From the NCBI GenBank assembly GCA_035048495.1, contig CM068553.1:26994978-27058977 (forward strand): 64,000 nt of DNA, in the 5' to 3' direction. The DNA is from Euptelea pleiosperma. Taxonomy: Eukaryota; Streptophyta; Magnoliopsida; Ranunculales; Eupteleaceae. Positions 1 to 10,989 of this stretch are shown piece after piece; position 1 is the first letter of the stretch, and the number at the start of each line of letters is the position of its first letter. The translations under genes and the position numbers were made by a program. The notes under the pieces were generated by a model. The model saw only the letters and a program-made list of their open reading frames with translations, was not told the origin of the DNA and made no database searches.

Positions 1-519
1 TTTATCATCCATTTTTATCTTGAGAACTGTAGTTAACCTTAAAAGTGTCATATTATCTAACAGTTGCGAAGCTGATACACCATGTCAGTCATCTTCAAAA
101 TATGTTCCCACACACTACTTTCTACATCAAACTGCATGGACCCAAGTTGGCTAATTAATATAGAGACCATAACTTGGTCAAAACTACAAATTGAGCCTTG
201 ATGACCTTGAAAAGTTCCTTCACAATCTCAGTCTCAAGGATCCCACCCCGAATTGATTCTAGGATTGAGTATTTGATGATTATCTTGTTAGGGTTTTAGA
301 ACCTAAAACCATATGGAATGAAATCCTCTACTAGATATAATGAACAAGAATACTTGAGAAAATAGGATCTCCAGCTCAATATAGTATGAATTAGCACTTT
401 TAGGATGCCCATATAAAATTAAATAAACAGAAATAGATACCTGTACCCATTGAAGCTGTTGACCAAGATAAACGAACAAACTAGTTTTCTCCAATTCTAC
501 AGTTTGGAGATTATTGGTC
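1..519. other. No gene seen
   Basis: AT-rich sequence. Only short open frames with no recognisable domain are present, and I see no repeat structure before the MITE fragment that starts near 520. Confidence 0.5.
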
Positions 520-655
520 GATAATGCTCAAATTCTACGCTTATAAATCACTAATCAGGCTAATTTTTGGATTGTAGATCCACTTAGGGATTGGCCAAAC
601 ATCCATACATATAGCGTCCTCCAAGAGTGTGCAACGTGGCTCATATTGTGGTGGG
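520..655. repeat. MITE family A, half copy
   Basis: One half of a palindromic MITE family that recurs in this window near 810, 2925, 3838, 5003, 34385, 51637, 52290 and 63255. Hallmarks are AAATCACTAATCAGGCT, then GTAGGTCCACCTAGGGATTG, then CCAAACATCCATA, and an outer end that reads GTGCCACGTGGCTCATATTG in better copies. Here the outer end is present (CAACGTGGCTCATATTGTGG) and the other half is missing. Confidence 0.65.
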
Positions 656-809
656 TCAGAAACTTTGCACCAGTCAGCCAAGTTCTTAACTCTTTTCTCT
701 AATCTATTTTATTATTTGTCATCATGATTATCTATATGGAATCAAGACAGTAGAAGTTTGATGAGTAAAACTTGCCCGACCAACGAGGATCAGGGAAGCC
801 GTGACCGCC

Positions 810-1072
810 CACAATATGAGCCATGGGACACATTTTTAGAGGACGCTGACCCTATGGATGTTTTTGCCAATCCCTAGGTGGACCTACAAACTAAAAATCA
901 GCAAGATTAGTGATTTAAAACCTTTGGATCTTGTACCCCAAATAATGCTCAAAGTCCCACAACCCATGAAAATGACTCCAATCCAACGCTTATAAATCAC
1001 TAATCAAGTTCATTTTTGGTTCGTAGGTCCACCTAGGGATTGGCCAAACATCCATACGGTCGGCTCCCTGTG
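810..1072. repeat. MITE family A, nearly full copy
   Basis: Starts ACAATATGAGCC and reads inward through the inverted form of the family hallmarks. The centre has GATTAGTGATTT on one side and AAATCACTAATC on the other, so the element can fold on itself. The right outer end (the G-box-like CCACGTGG segment) is missing after CATACGGTCGG. No transposase is encoded, and the superfamily is not clear. Confidence 0.7.
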
Positions 1073-1768
1073 AGTCCTAAATAGTGTACTACTTGGCAAT
1101 TTGAGGGACTTCTACATCAAAATTTTGGTCTAGAATTCTGCATCATAGAACGGCTCAATGAAGACTAAGTGGCTAATTGTAGATGATGATTGTGTCTCAC
1201 ATGCATTTATAGTAAAATTGATACTAGGTCAAAAATTAACATGATCGGTTGATCACAACCCTCTGGGTTGGTCTAGAAGTCTTTGAATCATCTTTACAGT
1301 CATCCAATCATGTTGACTTTTAACCCTGGAGATCCCCGACTCTTGATCCTTGATTAACCACATGCATTAGAGGCTGTCATGACACCAAGATAAATGGGTT
1401 TTTTTGTATGTAGTTTCAAGAGGGATGATTGAAATTCTTTTGTGTTGTCACAGTTTTTGAAGGCATGATCATATTGAGGTTGGGCCGGTTGATTCAAACT
1501 GACAGATCTCAGGATCATATTGAGGTGGCTTGTAATGTTCAAGAGCGAGGCAAACGCAGCGAATAATATGGAGTGCGTTCTCAACTTTACCAATTTTGAA
1601 AATGAAGTACCTAAATGTTCTTTTTTTTTGCACAATTCATGATCGAACAACAGATGAGGAGCGTGTTTGTAAAGAATCTTAAGTTTCCTGCTAAAAGGTA
1701 CGTACTACTTGATGTAACAAGTAAAACATTAACTCTAAATTTATTTTTTTTAGGGAGATCTAAAGCAA
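1073..1768. other. No feature seen
   Basis: Intergenic sequence. A 98-codon minus frame at 1354-1650 has no recognisable motif and is not supported as a gene. Confidence 0.5.
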
Positions 1769-1880
1769 GGTTTAAAGGGGACCCGTTATAACGGACTGGG
1801 GGCGTTACTGTATTTTCCGTTATAACGAAAAAAACGCTCAGGGGCAAAAACGAAAAAAATGGGAAAAAATATTTAAGAGG
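1769..1880. repeat. MITE family E fragment (GTTATAACGG type)
   Basis: Begins CAAGGTTTAAAGGGGACC and contains the palindromic motif CGTTATAACGG twice. It shares its TIR and internal motif with the complete copy at 3478-3787, but the second terminus is absent here. Confidence 0.6.
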
Positions 1881-2924
1881 CTCAATAAATAATAGAAATC
1901 AAAATAAGGTATTTTCGTTAGAACCCGCTGCAAATAAAACACAGATACGGAGCTATGCCCTAAAATCTTAAAGCAAAACTGACCTATGTTCGATCCAAAA
2001 ATTATAACTCTCTGATCCAATATTTGTTTTGGACGTATGACCCCAATCCAAGAATCTTGTAGAGAGTACCATCAAGAAAACTAGGTCCAAGGGTGTCAAA
2101 ATATTTATCTCATTGAGAACTAGAATTTTGGATTTTTGAAAAACCATTGTACCTATTGATCTTGCAAAAATTCTGAAGAATTCAATTCTCATGATGTAGA
2201 AACCCACCATACCTTTCTGGAAACTAGACAGAAAGACGTAACGTAGAAATCCATAATCCTTCAGTAGGCACACTTCATTTATCACGTTCCAAATCCATAA
2301 TCCTTGACTCGACTCAAATACCCGTGGATCGATCCATTTAATTACCCAAGATCCAAATGTGAAATAATGAAGAAAATAAAGTACCTAAAATAATTATCTA
2401 AAAACACTACAAATAGTCATAATTCAAAAAAAAAAAAAAATCATGAAAATACTTTGAAAATAATCACGTTTAAAGACTTTTTAAGCAGACTAGTGTTATT
2501 AGCCCATGCTTAGCACGGACAAAAAGAAAATAAAAAATATCTGTAGTTATTCTCATCTTATCCGGTGAATACAAATTAAATTTTTTTTGTTGTTTTGGAA
2601 ACAATTTGTGTAAAGTTCGGCGGTATAACACGTTTGGGTTTAAACTTTGAAGAGTTCAATTCGGCGCATGTTATTAGAATAATTAGAAAAAAAATGCGTA
2701 TAATAATTCAATAACCAAATGAGTAATTGCCACGTGGAATGGTCTTGCGTCACTTTTCACCCCCATAGCTCAAATATTGATAATATCTACACGTTCTCTC
2801 TCTACAAATTTCTCTAAAACAAAAACTCTTTATATAATTCTTTCATGATCTGGATCTTAAAACCCATGGTATGGTATTAGTTATCTAATTTTTTTATTAT
2901 TTAATTTTTTGTTTTTTATTTGCT
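1881..2924. other. No feature seen
   Basis: AT-rich intergenic sequence with short minus frames only (1838-2285). No domain, repeat boundary or RNA gene was recognised. Confidence 0.5.
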
Positions 2925-3150
2925 AACGGACAATAGTACGGACTCTGGATTTGAGTACCCCAATTAATGGTCAAATCCAATGGTTAAAAATATTATCAAG
3001 AAGAAGAGTCCAATTCAACGGTTAAAAGTTAGTAATCAAAATGATTTTTGGTTTGTAGGTGTCCACCTGGGGATTGGCCAACATCTAAACGGTCATTTGT
3101 CTATAAAAGTAATGGCCTCTAAGAGTGTGCCACGTGACTCATATTGTTAG
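2925..3150. repeat. MITE family A, diverged copy
   Basis: Contains GGTTTGTAGGTGTCCACC, GGGATTGGCCAACATC and AAGAGTGTGCCACGTG followed by ACTCATATTGTT. This is one arm of family A and a degraded centre. Confidence 0.55.
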
Positions 3151-3166
3151 TGAAAGATTTTTTTTT

Positions 3167-3410
3167 TTGGGCTTTTTTGCTTTACCCCCTTACTTTATTG
3201 ATACAATTTGCATCTCACCCAATGTTTTCAAAATATTTGCGTCTCACCCTTTGACCAAGGTCAACGTCATTGACCATAGACGGTCTCCGGACGGACATCC
3301 CAATATTTTTTAAATGACTATAATGACCTTGGGTGCGACGCAAATATTTTAAAAACATTGGGTGCACTACAAATTTCATCAATAAAGTAAGGGGGACAAG
3401 CAAAAAATCA
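3167..3410. repeat. MITE family D, copy 1
   Basis: The left end, GCTTTACCCCCTTACTTTAT, is mirrored at the right end as ATAAAGTAAGGGGGACAAGC. Internal inverted pieces include CACCCAATGTTTT and AAAACATTGGGTG, and GGTCAACGTCATTGACC forms a central palindrome. A second copy in the opposite orientation lies at 4161-4412. Confidence 0.75.
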
Positions 3411-3477
3411 ATTTTTTTAGGGTTTTTTTTTTTTTTCAGGTTTTTTTTTTTGGGAGGATTGTGAATTATAATAGCCA

Positions 3478-3787
3478 AGGTTTAAAAAATGGCAGTTATA
3501 ACGAAAATAACTGCCGTTATAACGATTCGGACCTTCCTCGTTAAGTTATGGACCGTTAAAACGCCCAAAAAATAATGGCTGCTATTTTTCTGTTATAATG
3601 AAAATAACGATCGTTAATTTCTGGAAAAAATTGTGAAAAAAAAATAAATATTATTTTTTCATTTTTTCCATTATTTTTTCGATTTTCCGTTATTTTTCAT
3701 TTTTGAAAATTTGAATTTCAGCGCCATTTTTTTTTCTCTCGTTATAACGGAAAAAATAGTAATGCCCCGGTCCCCTTTAAACCTTGA
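3478..3787. repeat. MITE family E, full copy
   Basis: Bounded by CAAGGTTTAAA and TTTAAACCTTG, a perfect 11-bp terminal inverted repeat. The interior is rich in GTTATAACG palindromes and poly-A/T. Flanks ATAATAGC and ATAAAAGG are only a partial match as an 8-bp target-site duplication, so the superfamily stays open (hAT-like or Mutator-like). Confidence 0.7.
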
Positions 3788-3837
3788 TAAAAGGAAGTCA
3801 CCTTCATAGGTTATTAAGCACGCTAATGTCCCTCGTC

Positions 3838-4095
3838 AATGATGACAAAGGGCCACAATATGAGCCATGTGACACACTCTTAGAGTCACTAACTGTACGG
3901 ATGTTGGGCCCATCACTAGGTGGAGCTACACACCAAATATCAGCCTGACTAGTGATTTCAAACCATTGGATCTTTGTACCCCAAATAATGCTCAAATTCT
4001 ATGGATAAAATCAACCCAGGAAAACGACTCTAGTCCAATGCTTAAAAATTAACAATTAGATTAATTTTTGGTTTGTAGGTCCACCTACGGTTGGG
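3838..4095. repeat. MITE family A copy
   Basis: Begins CCACAATATGAGCCATGTGA and CACACTCTTAGAG. It then carries AGCCTGACTAGTGATTT, CCATTGGATCTTTGTACC and, in the other orientation, TTTTTGGTTTGTAGGTCCAC. It lies between the two opposed family D copies. Confidence 0.7.
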
Positions 4096-4160
4096 CGAAG
4101 TAAATGAAGAAAGGTTTTGAGCTCACAATCCTCCAAAAAAAAAAAAAAGAACTAAAAAAT

Positions 4161-4412
4161 ATTTGCATCGCTTGTCCCCCTTATTTTATTAATGCAATTT
4201 GCATCGCACCCAATGTTTTTAAAATATTTGCGTCTCACCCAAGGTCATTATAGTAATTTAAAAAATATTGGGATGTCCATCCGGAGACCGTCTATGGTCA
4301 ATGATGTTGACCATGGTCAAAGGGTAAGATGCAAATATTTTGAAAACATTGGGTGAGATGCAAATTGCATCAATAAAGTAATGGGGTAAAGCAAAAAAGC
4401 CCTTTTTTTTTT
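4161..4412. repeat. MITE family D, copy 2 (inverted)
   Basis: Reverse complement of the copy at 3167-3410 with a few substitutions. The two copies, about 750 bp apart, form a large inverted repeat enclosing MITEs E and A. Confidence 0.75.
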
Positions 4413-4637
4413 GTTTAACAATATCATTTAAATGGCAAAATCTAAAACATTGGAAAAAATTTAGTCGTAGAGGGGTCTCCCAATGCAGGACTCCAGTGGG
4501 CCTATAAGCCTGCTTTTTTAAAGAGAATAGTAACTTGGTGAATGCGGGTGGACCCAGGTGTATTGTATCATCGCCCGTGGAATTAACAGCATGTGATCGT
4601 TTATAATAAAAAATATGAAGTTAAAATATATTTTAAA

Positions 4638-4965
4638 TAGGTCAGACTCGGGGGACACCCATTTTGGCGTACCCACATAGAAGATGAATCAATGGGTGAT
4701 TTTTGGTGAGGAGATCGTTCTCACAAAAATCAAATCATTTTGATATTCTTAGAGTGGTTTAGAAGCTGAAGAATTATGGACCGTCGATTTTTACCATGTA
4801 TCTTGAAAACCACATTTGGTGTTAGAAATTTCAGAATGGGCTGATTCTTTGTTGGGGTGATCTATACGATGAGGAGATAATCCCCACCAAAAATCAGCCA
4901 TTGATTCTTCTAAGTGGGTATGCCAAAATGGTTGTCAAAAATGGGTGTCCCCTGAGCCCGACCCT
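4638..4965. repeat. MITE family C with long TIRs
   Basis: The left end (GGTCAGACTCGGGGGACACC) and right end (GGTGTCCCCTGAGCCCGACC) are inverted repeats that stay alignable for about 80-100 bp (CCCATTTTTG, CATTTTGGC, TACCCAC, AGAAGAATCAATGG). Flanking TTTTAAA on both sides could be the core of a 7-9 bp TSD, which would suit a Mutator-type MITE. Related sequence sits in both arms of the palindromic element at 50.3-53.8 kb. Confidence 0.7.
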
Positions 4966-5002
4966 TTTTAAATTGGGAACTCTATAATATCCCTAACTAT
5001 TA

Positions 5003-5120
5003 TATTGACGACCAATGAAAACAACTCCAATCAACGCTTAGAAATCACTAATCAGACTAATGTTGTTTGTTCTATAGATCCACCTAGTGTTGGGCCAAAA
5101 ATCTACATGTTAAAAAATTG
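5003..5120. repeat. MITE family A, half copy
   Basis: Carries ATGAAAACAACTCCAATCAA, AGAAATCACTAATCAG and GATCCACCTAGTGTTGGGCC. Only one arm of the family A palindrome is present. Confidence 0.55.
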
Positions 5121-5458
5121 ACAATTTGAATATTTGACACTATGGAGTTTGGAGTTCTGAACGGGTTAAAAAGAACATCCGGCATACCATTTCAGGGCCC
5201 ACTGACCCATGAATGATGGACCTAAAAATTAAAAAAAGGGGCCAATTTTTCTTTTATGCATTATCATCAGCAACAATTAAAAGAATATTTACATCCTCTG
5301 AAAAAAAAAAAAAAAAAAAAAAGAGAACCATATTTCTTCTCGTCCACTTTTAAATAAATAAAAAAAATGCAAAAGAGGGGAAGGAAAACCTAGAAAGATC
5401 ATTGAGATTGCAACTACACCATTTTGATTAACTAAAAACGGTATTGTTCCCTCCAAAA

Positions 5459-6112
5459 TCAAATGGCCAACCAACGGCAGAAGCTTTTGATCATCTCTTC
5501 TTCCTCCGCTTCATACTCCATATATATTGCCCATCGGCAACTTAAATCTGCACACTTGGCAAGAATCCCTCCCCAACCACGGCATTGATTTGTTGTGCCG
5601 CTGATGTAGATTCCTTGCTCGAAGAGGGAACCTCCCCGATCGACCTCTATCAATTTCCCCAACGAAGCACTTTCTATTTGACGGAAAATGGTGAAACGAA
5701 TTGCAGATCCGTGTTTGGAGAGGACGAGATATCTTATATTGTGCTTTAAAATAAATCTAATTTGAGAGTCTCGGGAGATGAACAAATTTGTTGGAAACCA
5801 AAAGAGGTTTAAATGCCAAACCGACACTATTAAATATTTCTCTTTTAATTTGTAACAGACATGTCGATTTAAAACGAATAAGTTGCCAAATGGGGGAAGA
5901 GAAACGATGACTGGGGAGAGACTCCATTGAGAAGAGAGAAAGACGCCGTTAGAATTAAAAGGGTGCAAAGGATACTTTTGGAATAAGTAAAGTGATGAGG
6001 GTTGTTTTTGGGAAAGAGGGAAAAAGTCAATGAGAAAGCCATGTGTATGAGAGAGAAATATTTTGTCATGCGTTAGCTTCAGTATAGTGTATAGATAGAT
6101 AGATAGATACAT
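5459..6112 (-). CDS. Unrecognised 217-codon ORF
   Basis: A single uninterrupted minus-strand frame of 217 codons, long for this AT-rich region. The product is rich in F, L, S and I in its first half, with short hydrophobic runs but no clear signal peptide. The C-terminal part is more ordinary, ending in an acidic stretch (EAEEEEM) before the stop. No family was recognised, and no convincing promoter or intron signals accompany it. The start overlaps a GATA microsatellite at 6087-6120, which weakens the case for its N-terminus. It could be a chance ORF, an exon of an unannotated gene or a decayed TE fragment. Confidence 0.2.
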   Translation of the reverse strand: MYLSIYLYTILKLTHDKIFLSHTHGFLIDFFPLSQKQPSSLYLFQKYPLHPFNSNGVFLSSQWSLSPVIVSLPPFGNLFVLNRHVCYKLKEKYLIVSVWHLNLFWFPTNLFISRDSQIRFILKHNIRYLVLSKHGSAIRFTIFRQIESASLGKLIEVDRGGSLFEQGIYISGTTNQCRGWGGILAKCADLSCRWAIYMEYEAEEEEMIKSFCRWLAI

Positions 6113-6120
6113 AGATAGAT
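6087..6120. repeat. (GATA)n microsatellite
   Basis: About seven tandem GATA units, one interrupted (GATACATAGATAG). Confidence 0.9.
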
Positions 6121-6326
6121 TGTACAGGATGTGAAAGGAAGAGTCGGTAAAATATGAAAAAAATCAAGGATAAAATAGGCAAAAAAGTTTTTTCAGGATA
6201 CCGACATTTAGAAGTAGTATAGATTATCATTTTGGCCAAATAATAATCACATTTATAGCATTTTTATGCATATAATCATTTTGGCGAGATTAAAAAATAA
6301 AGTTTCAAGAATTATTTTCTAAAGAT

Positions 6327-6330
<4 letters not shown>

Positions 6331-6374
<44 letters not shown>

Positions 6375-6389
6375 GGGGGGGTGGGGGGG
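6331..6389. repeat. (GT)n(G)n simple repeat at LTR edge
   Basis: A run of GT dinucleotides merges into more than 20 G residues. The intact sister LTR starts TGTGGAGGAAAATATC at 8093, so the repeat appears to have expanded from the TGTGG start of the left LTR. It hides the exact element boundary and its target-site duplication. Confidence 0.85.
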
Positions 6390-7752
6390 TGGATATCTGA
6401 TCAATCCCACACGCAATCTTTGTGGAAATGTATGATTTTTATCTTGAGGTGGATTTGGCAATTTGATTGAATCTTGAGCTTCTGAATCGGGTCTCCCTCC
6501 TTTTCGCGGATGATCAAATGATTACCTCCAACGGTGGTGGTGTACCTATCAAAAACACTCTGACGAACTAGTCAGTTTATGTTTGTAGATTGACAAATAG
6601 AACACTCGAATGATGGATGAAAGAAGAAAATATCTAGTCGAGATTCCTATTTTTCTGGTTTTAGGTCGATATCTGAATGGCAGAAAAAGTCCCTTTACTA
6701 TTCTGACTTGGTTAATATATATAGCTCTCAGATGATTTGCTCTCCACCTTTCTATTAGAGATCTATTTCTCTTGCTCACTTCTCATTGGTCAGATCTATT
6801 TCCAAGGTATCTTGTCTGACACAATTCTTCCTTTAAGTTAGATCTGAACCTCCCCTCTTTTTAGATCTTAATTAGTTGTTTGTGTACAGTAGAGATCTAT
6901 TTAGGGGATGATGGGAGTTTTCATCAACCAAATCTCCGGCCAGGTGTCATGTATGTATTGGTAACATTGTATTGAGAAGTCACTAGGTGGGAAGTTTTTG
7001 TTTAATCGTCTGCCGGCAAGTTGATGTTGAAGCTTGTCGGGAAGGATTGTATTCCTGTATGCCGACAAGTTGATGCTAAATCTTGCCGGGAAGGTTTGTA
7101 TGCTTGACCGACAAGTTGATGCTGAAGCTTGCCGGGAAGGTTTGTATGCCTTGCCGACAAGTTGATGCTGATGCTTGATGGGAAGGGTTGTATGCCTGGC
7201 CGACAAGTTGATGTTGTAGCTTGACAGGAAGGGTTGTATGCTTGACCATCAAGTAGATGCAGAAACTTGACAGGAAGGTTTGTATGCCTGACCGACAAGT
7301 TGATGTTGAAGCTTGCCAAGAAGGTTTGTATTCCTGACCGACAAGTTGATGCTGAAGCTGGACGGGAAGGTTTGTATTCCTGACCTGACAAGTTGATACT
7401 GAAGCTTGGCCTTCTTATCTCTTTTCTGTAACTTGTCGGAAAAGTTTGTATTTCCTTAAGCAGACAAGCCAGATGCCGGGAGATCTTATATGATCATCTA
7501 CTGAGAAGTAGATGATGAAGCTGGTCTTCGATGTTATCCTGAGAACTCATTATTCTCAACAAATCAATAGATACGTGTCATTCTCTGATGAGTCTAACAT
7601 GATGTAAGAAATGATGGTTTTAGCTTTACGATCATGTCAATATGATCGTTGTGCCTATCTCGAGACACAAGGTGTCAATTGCTCCCCCACTCCTGGCCAT
7701 TTGATATTGCCATGTGTTGGCATCTTATGATATGAAAAATACAGTACCCACA
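6354..7752 (-). repeat. 3' LTR of outermost element
   Basis: Matches 8093-8375 plus 30149-31227 at roughly 93% by eye, and ends CCCACA. The start near 6354 is approximate because of the GT/G run. It contains a minisatellite at about 7010-7400. Confidence 0.8.
7010..7400. repeat. 46-49 bp minisatellite in LTR
   Basis: About eight units around GACAAGTTGATGCTGAAGCT and GGGAAGGTTTGTATGCCTGA. A matching array is in the sister LTR at 30485-30890. It creates spurious repetitive open frames on the minus strand. Confidence 0.85.
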
Positions 7753-7770
7753 TCGCCCCCCTTTTCGAGG
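7753..7770 (-). other. Polypurine tract of outermost element
   Basis: The plus strand reads TCGCCCCCCTTTTCGAGG directly after the LTR end. On the minus strand this is a purine-rich tract ending GGGGGGCGA next to the 3' LTR. Confidence 0.7.
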
Positions 7771-8070
7771 GAAATAAGGATTTCAACCATCTCTCTTTGA
7801 AAAGATCTCGGCCGTTCATCTTCTATGGGAGATTCTCAACCGTCGGATTGCACATTAGTCACTTCAATTGTTGTTTGGCACATGTGGCATTGGATGGAGC
7901 GATCTACGTGCTGTGATTGACGTGTCCATATGAGCGTGAAGCTCGATGTACAACTGTCTGTCAATTAGCCTGGCTTTTTCTGAAATGACCACTAAAGAAT
8001 GATATCGGTAGTTTGGCGGTTTGTTAAACTTAGGCTCCCTATCTATATATATAAGAATCTTATTATCGCT
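7771..8070. other. Internal region of outermost element, non-coding
   Basis: About 300 bp with no coding frame of note. A TATATATATA run occurs at 8045-8055. Confidence 0.6.
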
Positions 8071-8090
8071 TCCCACAGATGACGCCAAAA
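8071..8090 (-). other. Primer-binding site of outermost element
   Basis: The minus strand reads TGGCGTCATCTGTGGGA, starting with the TGG that pairs with a tRNA CCA end. It lies 2-3 nt inside the LTR that begins at 8093. It resembles the Tat element's site (TGGCACTGTCCGTGGGA). The cognate tRNA was not assigned. Confidence 0.65.
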
Positions 8091-8092
8091 TA

Positions 8093-8375
8093 TGTGGAGG
8101 AAAATATCCGATCACTCCCACACAATCTTTGAGGAAATGTTTGACTCTTATCTCGAGGTGGATTTAGCTTTTTGATTGAATCTTGAGCTTCTGAATCGGG
8201 TCTCCCTCCTTTTTTCCGATGATCAGATGATTACCTCCAACAGTGGTGGTGTACTTGTCAAAAATACTCTGACGAACTAGTCAGTTTATGTTTGTAGATT
8301 GACAAATAGAACACTCGAATGATAGATGAAAGAAGAAAATATCTAGTCGAGATTCTTATTTTTCTGGTTTTAGGT
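8093..8375 (-). repeat. 5' LTR of outermost element, left piece
   Basis: Starts TGTGGAGGAAAATATC. Sequence runs uninterrupted into position 8375 (TAGGT), where the middle element is inserted, and resumes at 30149 with the duplicated TAGGT. Confidence 0.85.
8371..8375. repeat. TSD of middle element, left copy
   Basis: TAGGT, repeated at 30149-30153 directly after the other end of the element. Confidence 0.85.
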
Positions 8376-10989
8376 TGAAAGTAGAGTTTTTCTGGTCGTT
8401 GGACAGAAACCCTAATCTCAACACGTACATTTGTAATTATCCGAGTTTATTCCTGCAAAATACAGACTTATGCATAGGGATTCGTGTCGGATGTCGATCC
8501 ACACTCGGGATTAGTCGGATTAGCGCAATAATGAACATAAAATGACGGATTCTAGCGAGAAATTTGCAGAAATAATTGATGGAGGGTTGAGAAAGATGGA
8601 TCGATTAAAACATGATTGATTGTAGAGAGAGAAATTGCCATTCATACCATAACAAAAATGCAGAAACATTCTTTACTCAAAACACAACTATTCATTCAAA
8701 TCAAACTAGTTTTGTTTAATTTACAATGCTTAGAAAGAAAATAAAAAGAAAGCATAAACAAACAAAACCTAAAGACACTAAAGAAAAGTTTAGAGAGAGA
8801 AAAAGATCTAGGGAGACCTAGAGAGAGAGTTAGAGAGAGAGAGAAAGAGAGAGAAAAGGTGAAAGAAAAATAGAGAGAGATTTAGAGTTTACGAACACAT
8901 ACCATGGTGGAAGATGTACGGGATGTGGGTCATGGTGGTTCTCATGGCCTACCCATGAATGAACAAGGGAAGAAAGCAAGTGACCACGTGGTGCTAGCAG
9001 GTTGTGGTGATGGAGAGCATGCACGCCGGAGAGGTGGCAGGTGCCTGTGAGGAAATCTGTGGTGGAGCACGTGTTGCAGTCCGGTGATGCGAAGTGCTTG
9101 CAGGTGATAGTGCACAGACTGGTGCGCATTAGCATGTAATGGCAACGGCGGTAATGGTATGAAAATAGAGAAGACGTTGCTGGTCTCCACGTCTTCCTCA
9201 GCAAGAGGAGGTGGGACGGTGATGTTGTGGTGCACCATTCTGGTGGTTGCGCTTCAGCATGGAGAAAGGCACACCCAAAGTTGCAGGCCGGCTAACAATG
9301 GAGGAGGGCTGACTGTTGGAGATCACTACAGCAGCTAGAGAGAAAGGGCGGTTGCACACAGTGTGAGGGAGAATGCTGCAAGGAAGATGGCGGCTAGTGA
9401 TGGTGCTAGCCGTGGAGAAGACTTGCAAGGAAGATGGCGGCTGGTGGTTCTGACGGAGGTGCAGCAGCGTAGGCGCACAGCGGAGCTGTTACAGGAGCAA
9501 AAGAAGGCAGTAGAGCATGATGAAGACGGCTTGCCGGACTGGTTCATGGTGGCCGGAGGAACAGCAGTGGTGCTGCTCGTGGTGTTGTACAAAAGCGCAG
9601 CACAGGAAAGGGAACGCAGAAGGACGGGGAAGAAGAGAAGAAGAAAAAGAAGAAGAGGGGGATGAGTAGTTGTAGAGCTCGCCGGAGAAGACAAACCAAT
9701 CTGGCAAGCTTTGACGGAGAAGAAGAAGAAGAAGAAGAAGAAGAAAGAAAGAAGGAAAGAAAGAAAGAAAAAAGAAAGAAAGAGAAAAGAGAAAGAAATA
9801 AGAGAGTGACGGCATGTAGGGTTTCTCCCTTAGAAACCCACGGTTTCTAAAAAAAGAGAAATTTTTTTTTTATATTTTTTTATTTTGAGGAATGATAAGT
9901 GGGTTGCGGGCTCGGGCTCGTGGGCTGTTTGGCCATGAGGTTGATTGACCACTGGGCCAAGAGATGATGCCACGTGTCGGCCAGTAGTCGGCCAATGGGA
10001 ATGCTAAAAATTGTGGGCCCAGAGTACATCGGCCATGGGCCAGAAGGTGGGTGAGTAAGATAGTGGGCCACTGGGCTCGATGGATGTGGGTCTCTTACGA
10101 GGCCGTGGGTTAAGGTGCGTTTGGTCGCCAGGGGAGAAAAATGCATTTTTCTTTCCTTAGAAATAGAGCTCTGCGCTTTCATCTACAATCAACCATATAA
10201 TCAAACGCACTCTAGGGATTGAGATTTTATAATGGAGATCGGGTGGGTGATATGATGGATGATCGAATGATCAGTGGCACGATCGGATGGTCGGATGCAT
10301 AGAATGGATAGATCGGATGGCGATCGAACGGTGGATTAGATGGATAATAGTGATAGGTCAAGGAGAGAGAGTCGATTAGAGCTAGGAGAGAGAAAATTAG
10401 GATTTAGAGAGAGGGAGAGAATTAGGGGAGATGAGAGAGAAAATATCAGAAAATGGAGAGAAAATCACTGGCAGAGGGTCTAGAACCCTGGTCTTCACTG
10501 TGTCCCTCCTCACGCTTCACCAGTCGAGTAGACCATCATTCCTTGTCGATTCATGCTGCTTTAAATACTTTGGTCCATCTCTTGGTCATTGGCTCTCCCG
10601 CTCTCTTCGTTCTTTGGACCAGCTCTTCGGTCCTCTCGTTCAGCCCGTATTTGGCCCATATCTTCAAGTCATAGCTTGTGGGCTCTTTAAGCTTTGATAA
10701 TGTTCTTTAATGATCGATTTTTGGCCCGCAAGTCTCGAGAATCATCCAATCGGGGTTTTCTGTGACAGAAAAAGCGCGTAATGAGACTTAATCAGAACGA
10801 CTTTATATCTAGACTTCCGAAAATGTGTTTAATGCATGCAAATAGACCATTTCATCCAGAAAAGTGTGTTCTACGCAACAGAAGATACTCTTACATAGAA
10901 AAGTAGATAAATAGAGCAGTTTTACGTAAGAGAGTGCGATAACGCTAAAAGGATAATTGCTTAAAATAAGCACTTTTGAGCGAATATCA
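8376..10989 (-). repeat. 3' LTR of middle element (2.6 kb)
   Basis: Nearly colinear with 27515-30148, about 95-96% identical by eye. It includes GA-rich runs (8780-8870) and GAA-rich runs (9715-9800) that give low-complexity open frames on both strands, which I do not treat as genes. Confidence 0.9.

Noticed and set aside
6901..7391. Minus frames with repeated NINLSARHTNLP-like units, and the counterpart at 30493-30867
   Set aside because: They are translations of a 46-49 bp minisatellite in the LTR. A period that is not a multiple of three gives apparent protein repeats only where unit length varies.
9198..9428. Possible promoter or host gene at the CCACGTGG sites within the 2.6 kb LTRs (near 8978 and 28112)
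   Set aside because: A G-box alone cannot define a promoter, and no start site or transcript evidence is available.
8830..9850. Several open frames on both strands (for example 9335-9694 and 9489-9815 minus, 9363-9665 plus), with sister frames at 27942-28950
   Set aside because: They lie in the LTRs of the middle element, are low-complexity (GAA/TTC and GA-rich) and overlap in many frames. The two LTR copies do not keep the frames consistently.
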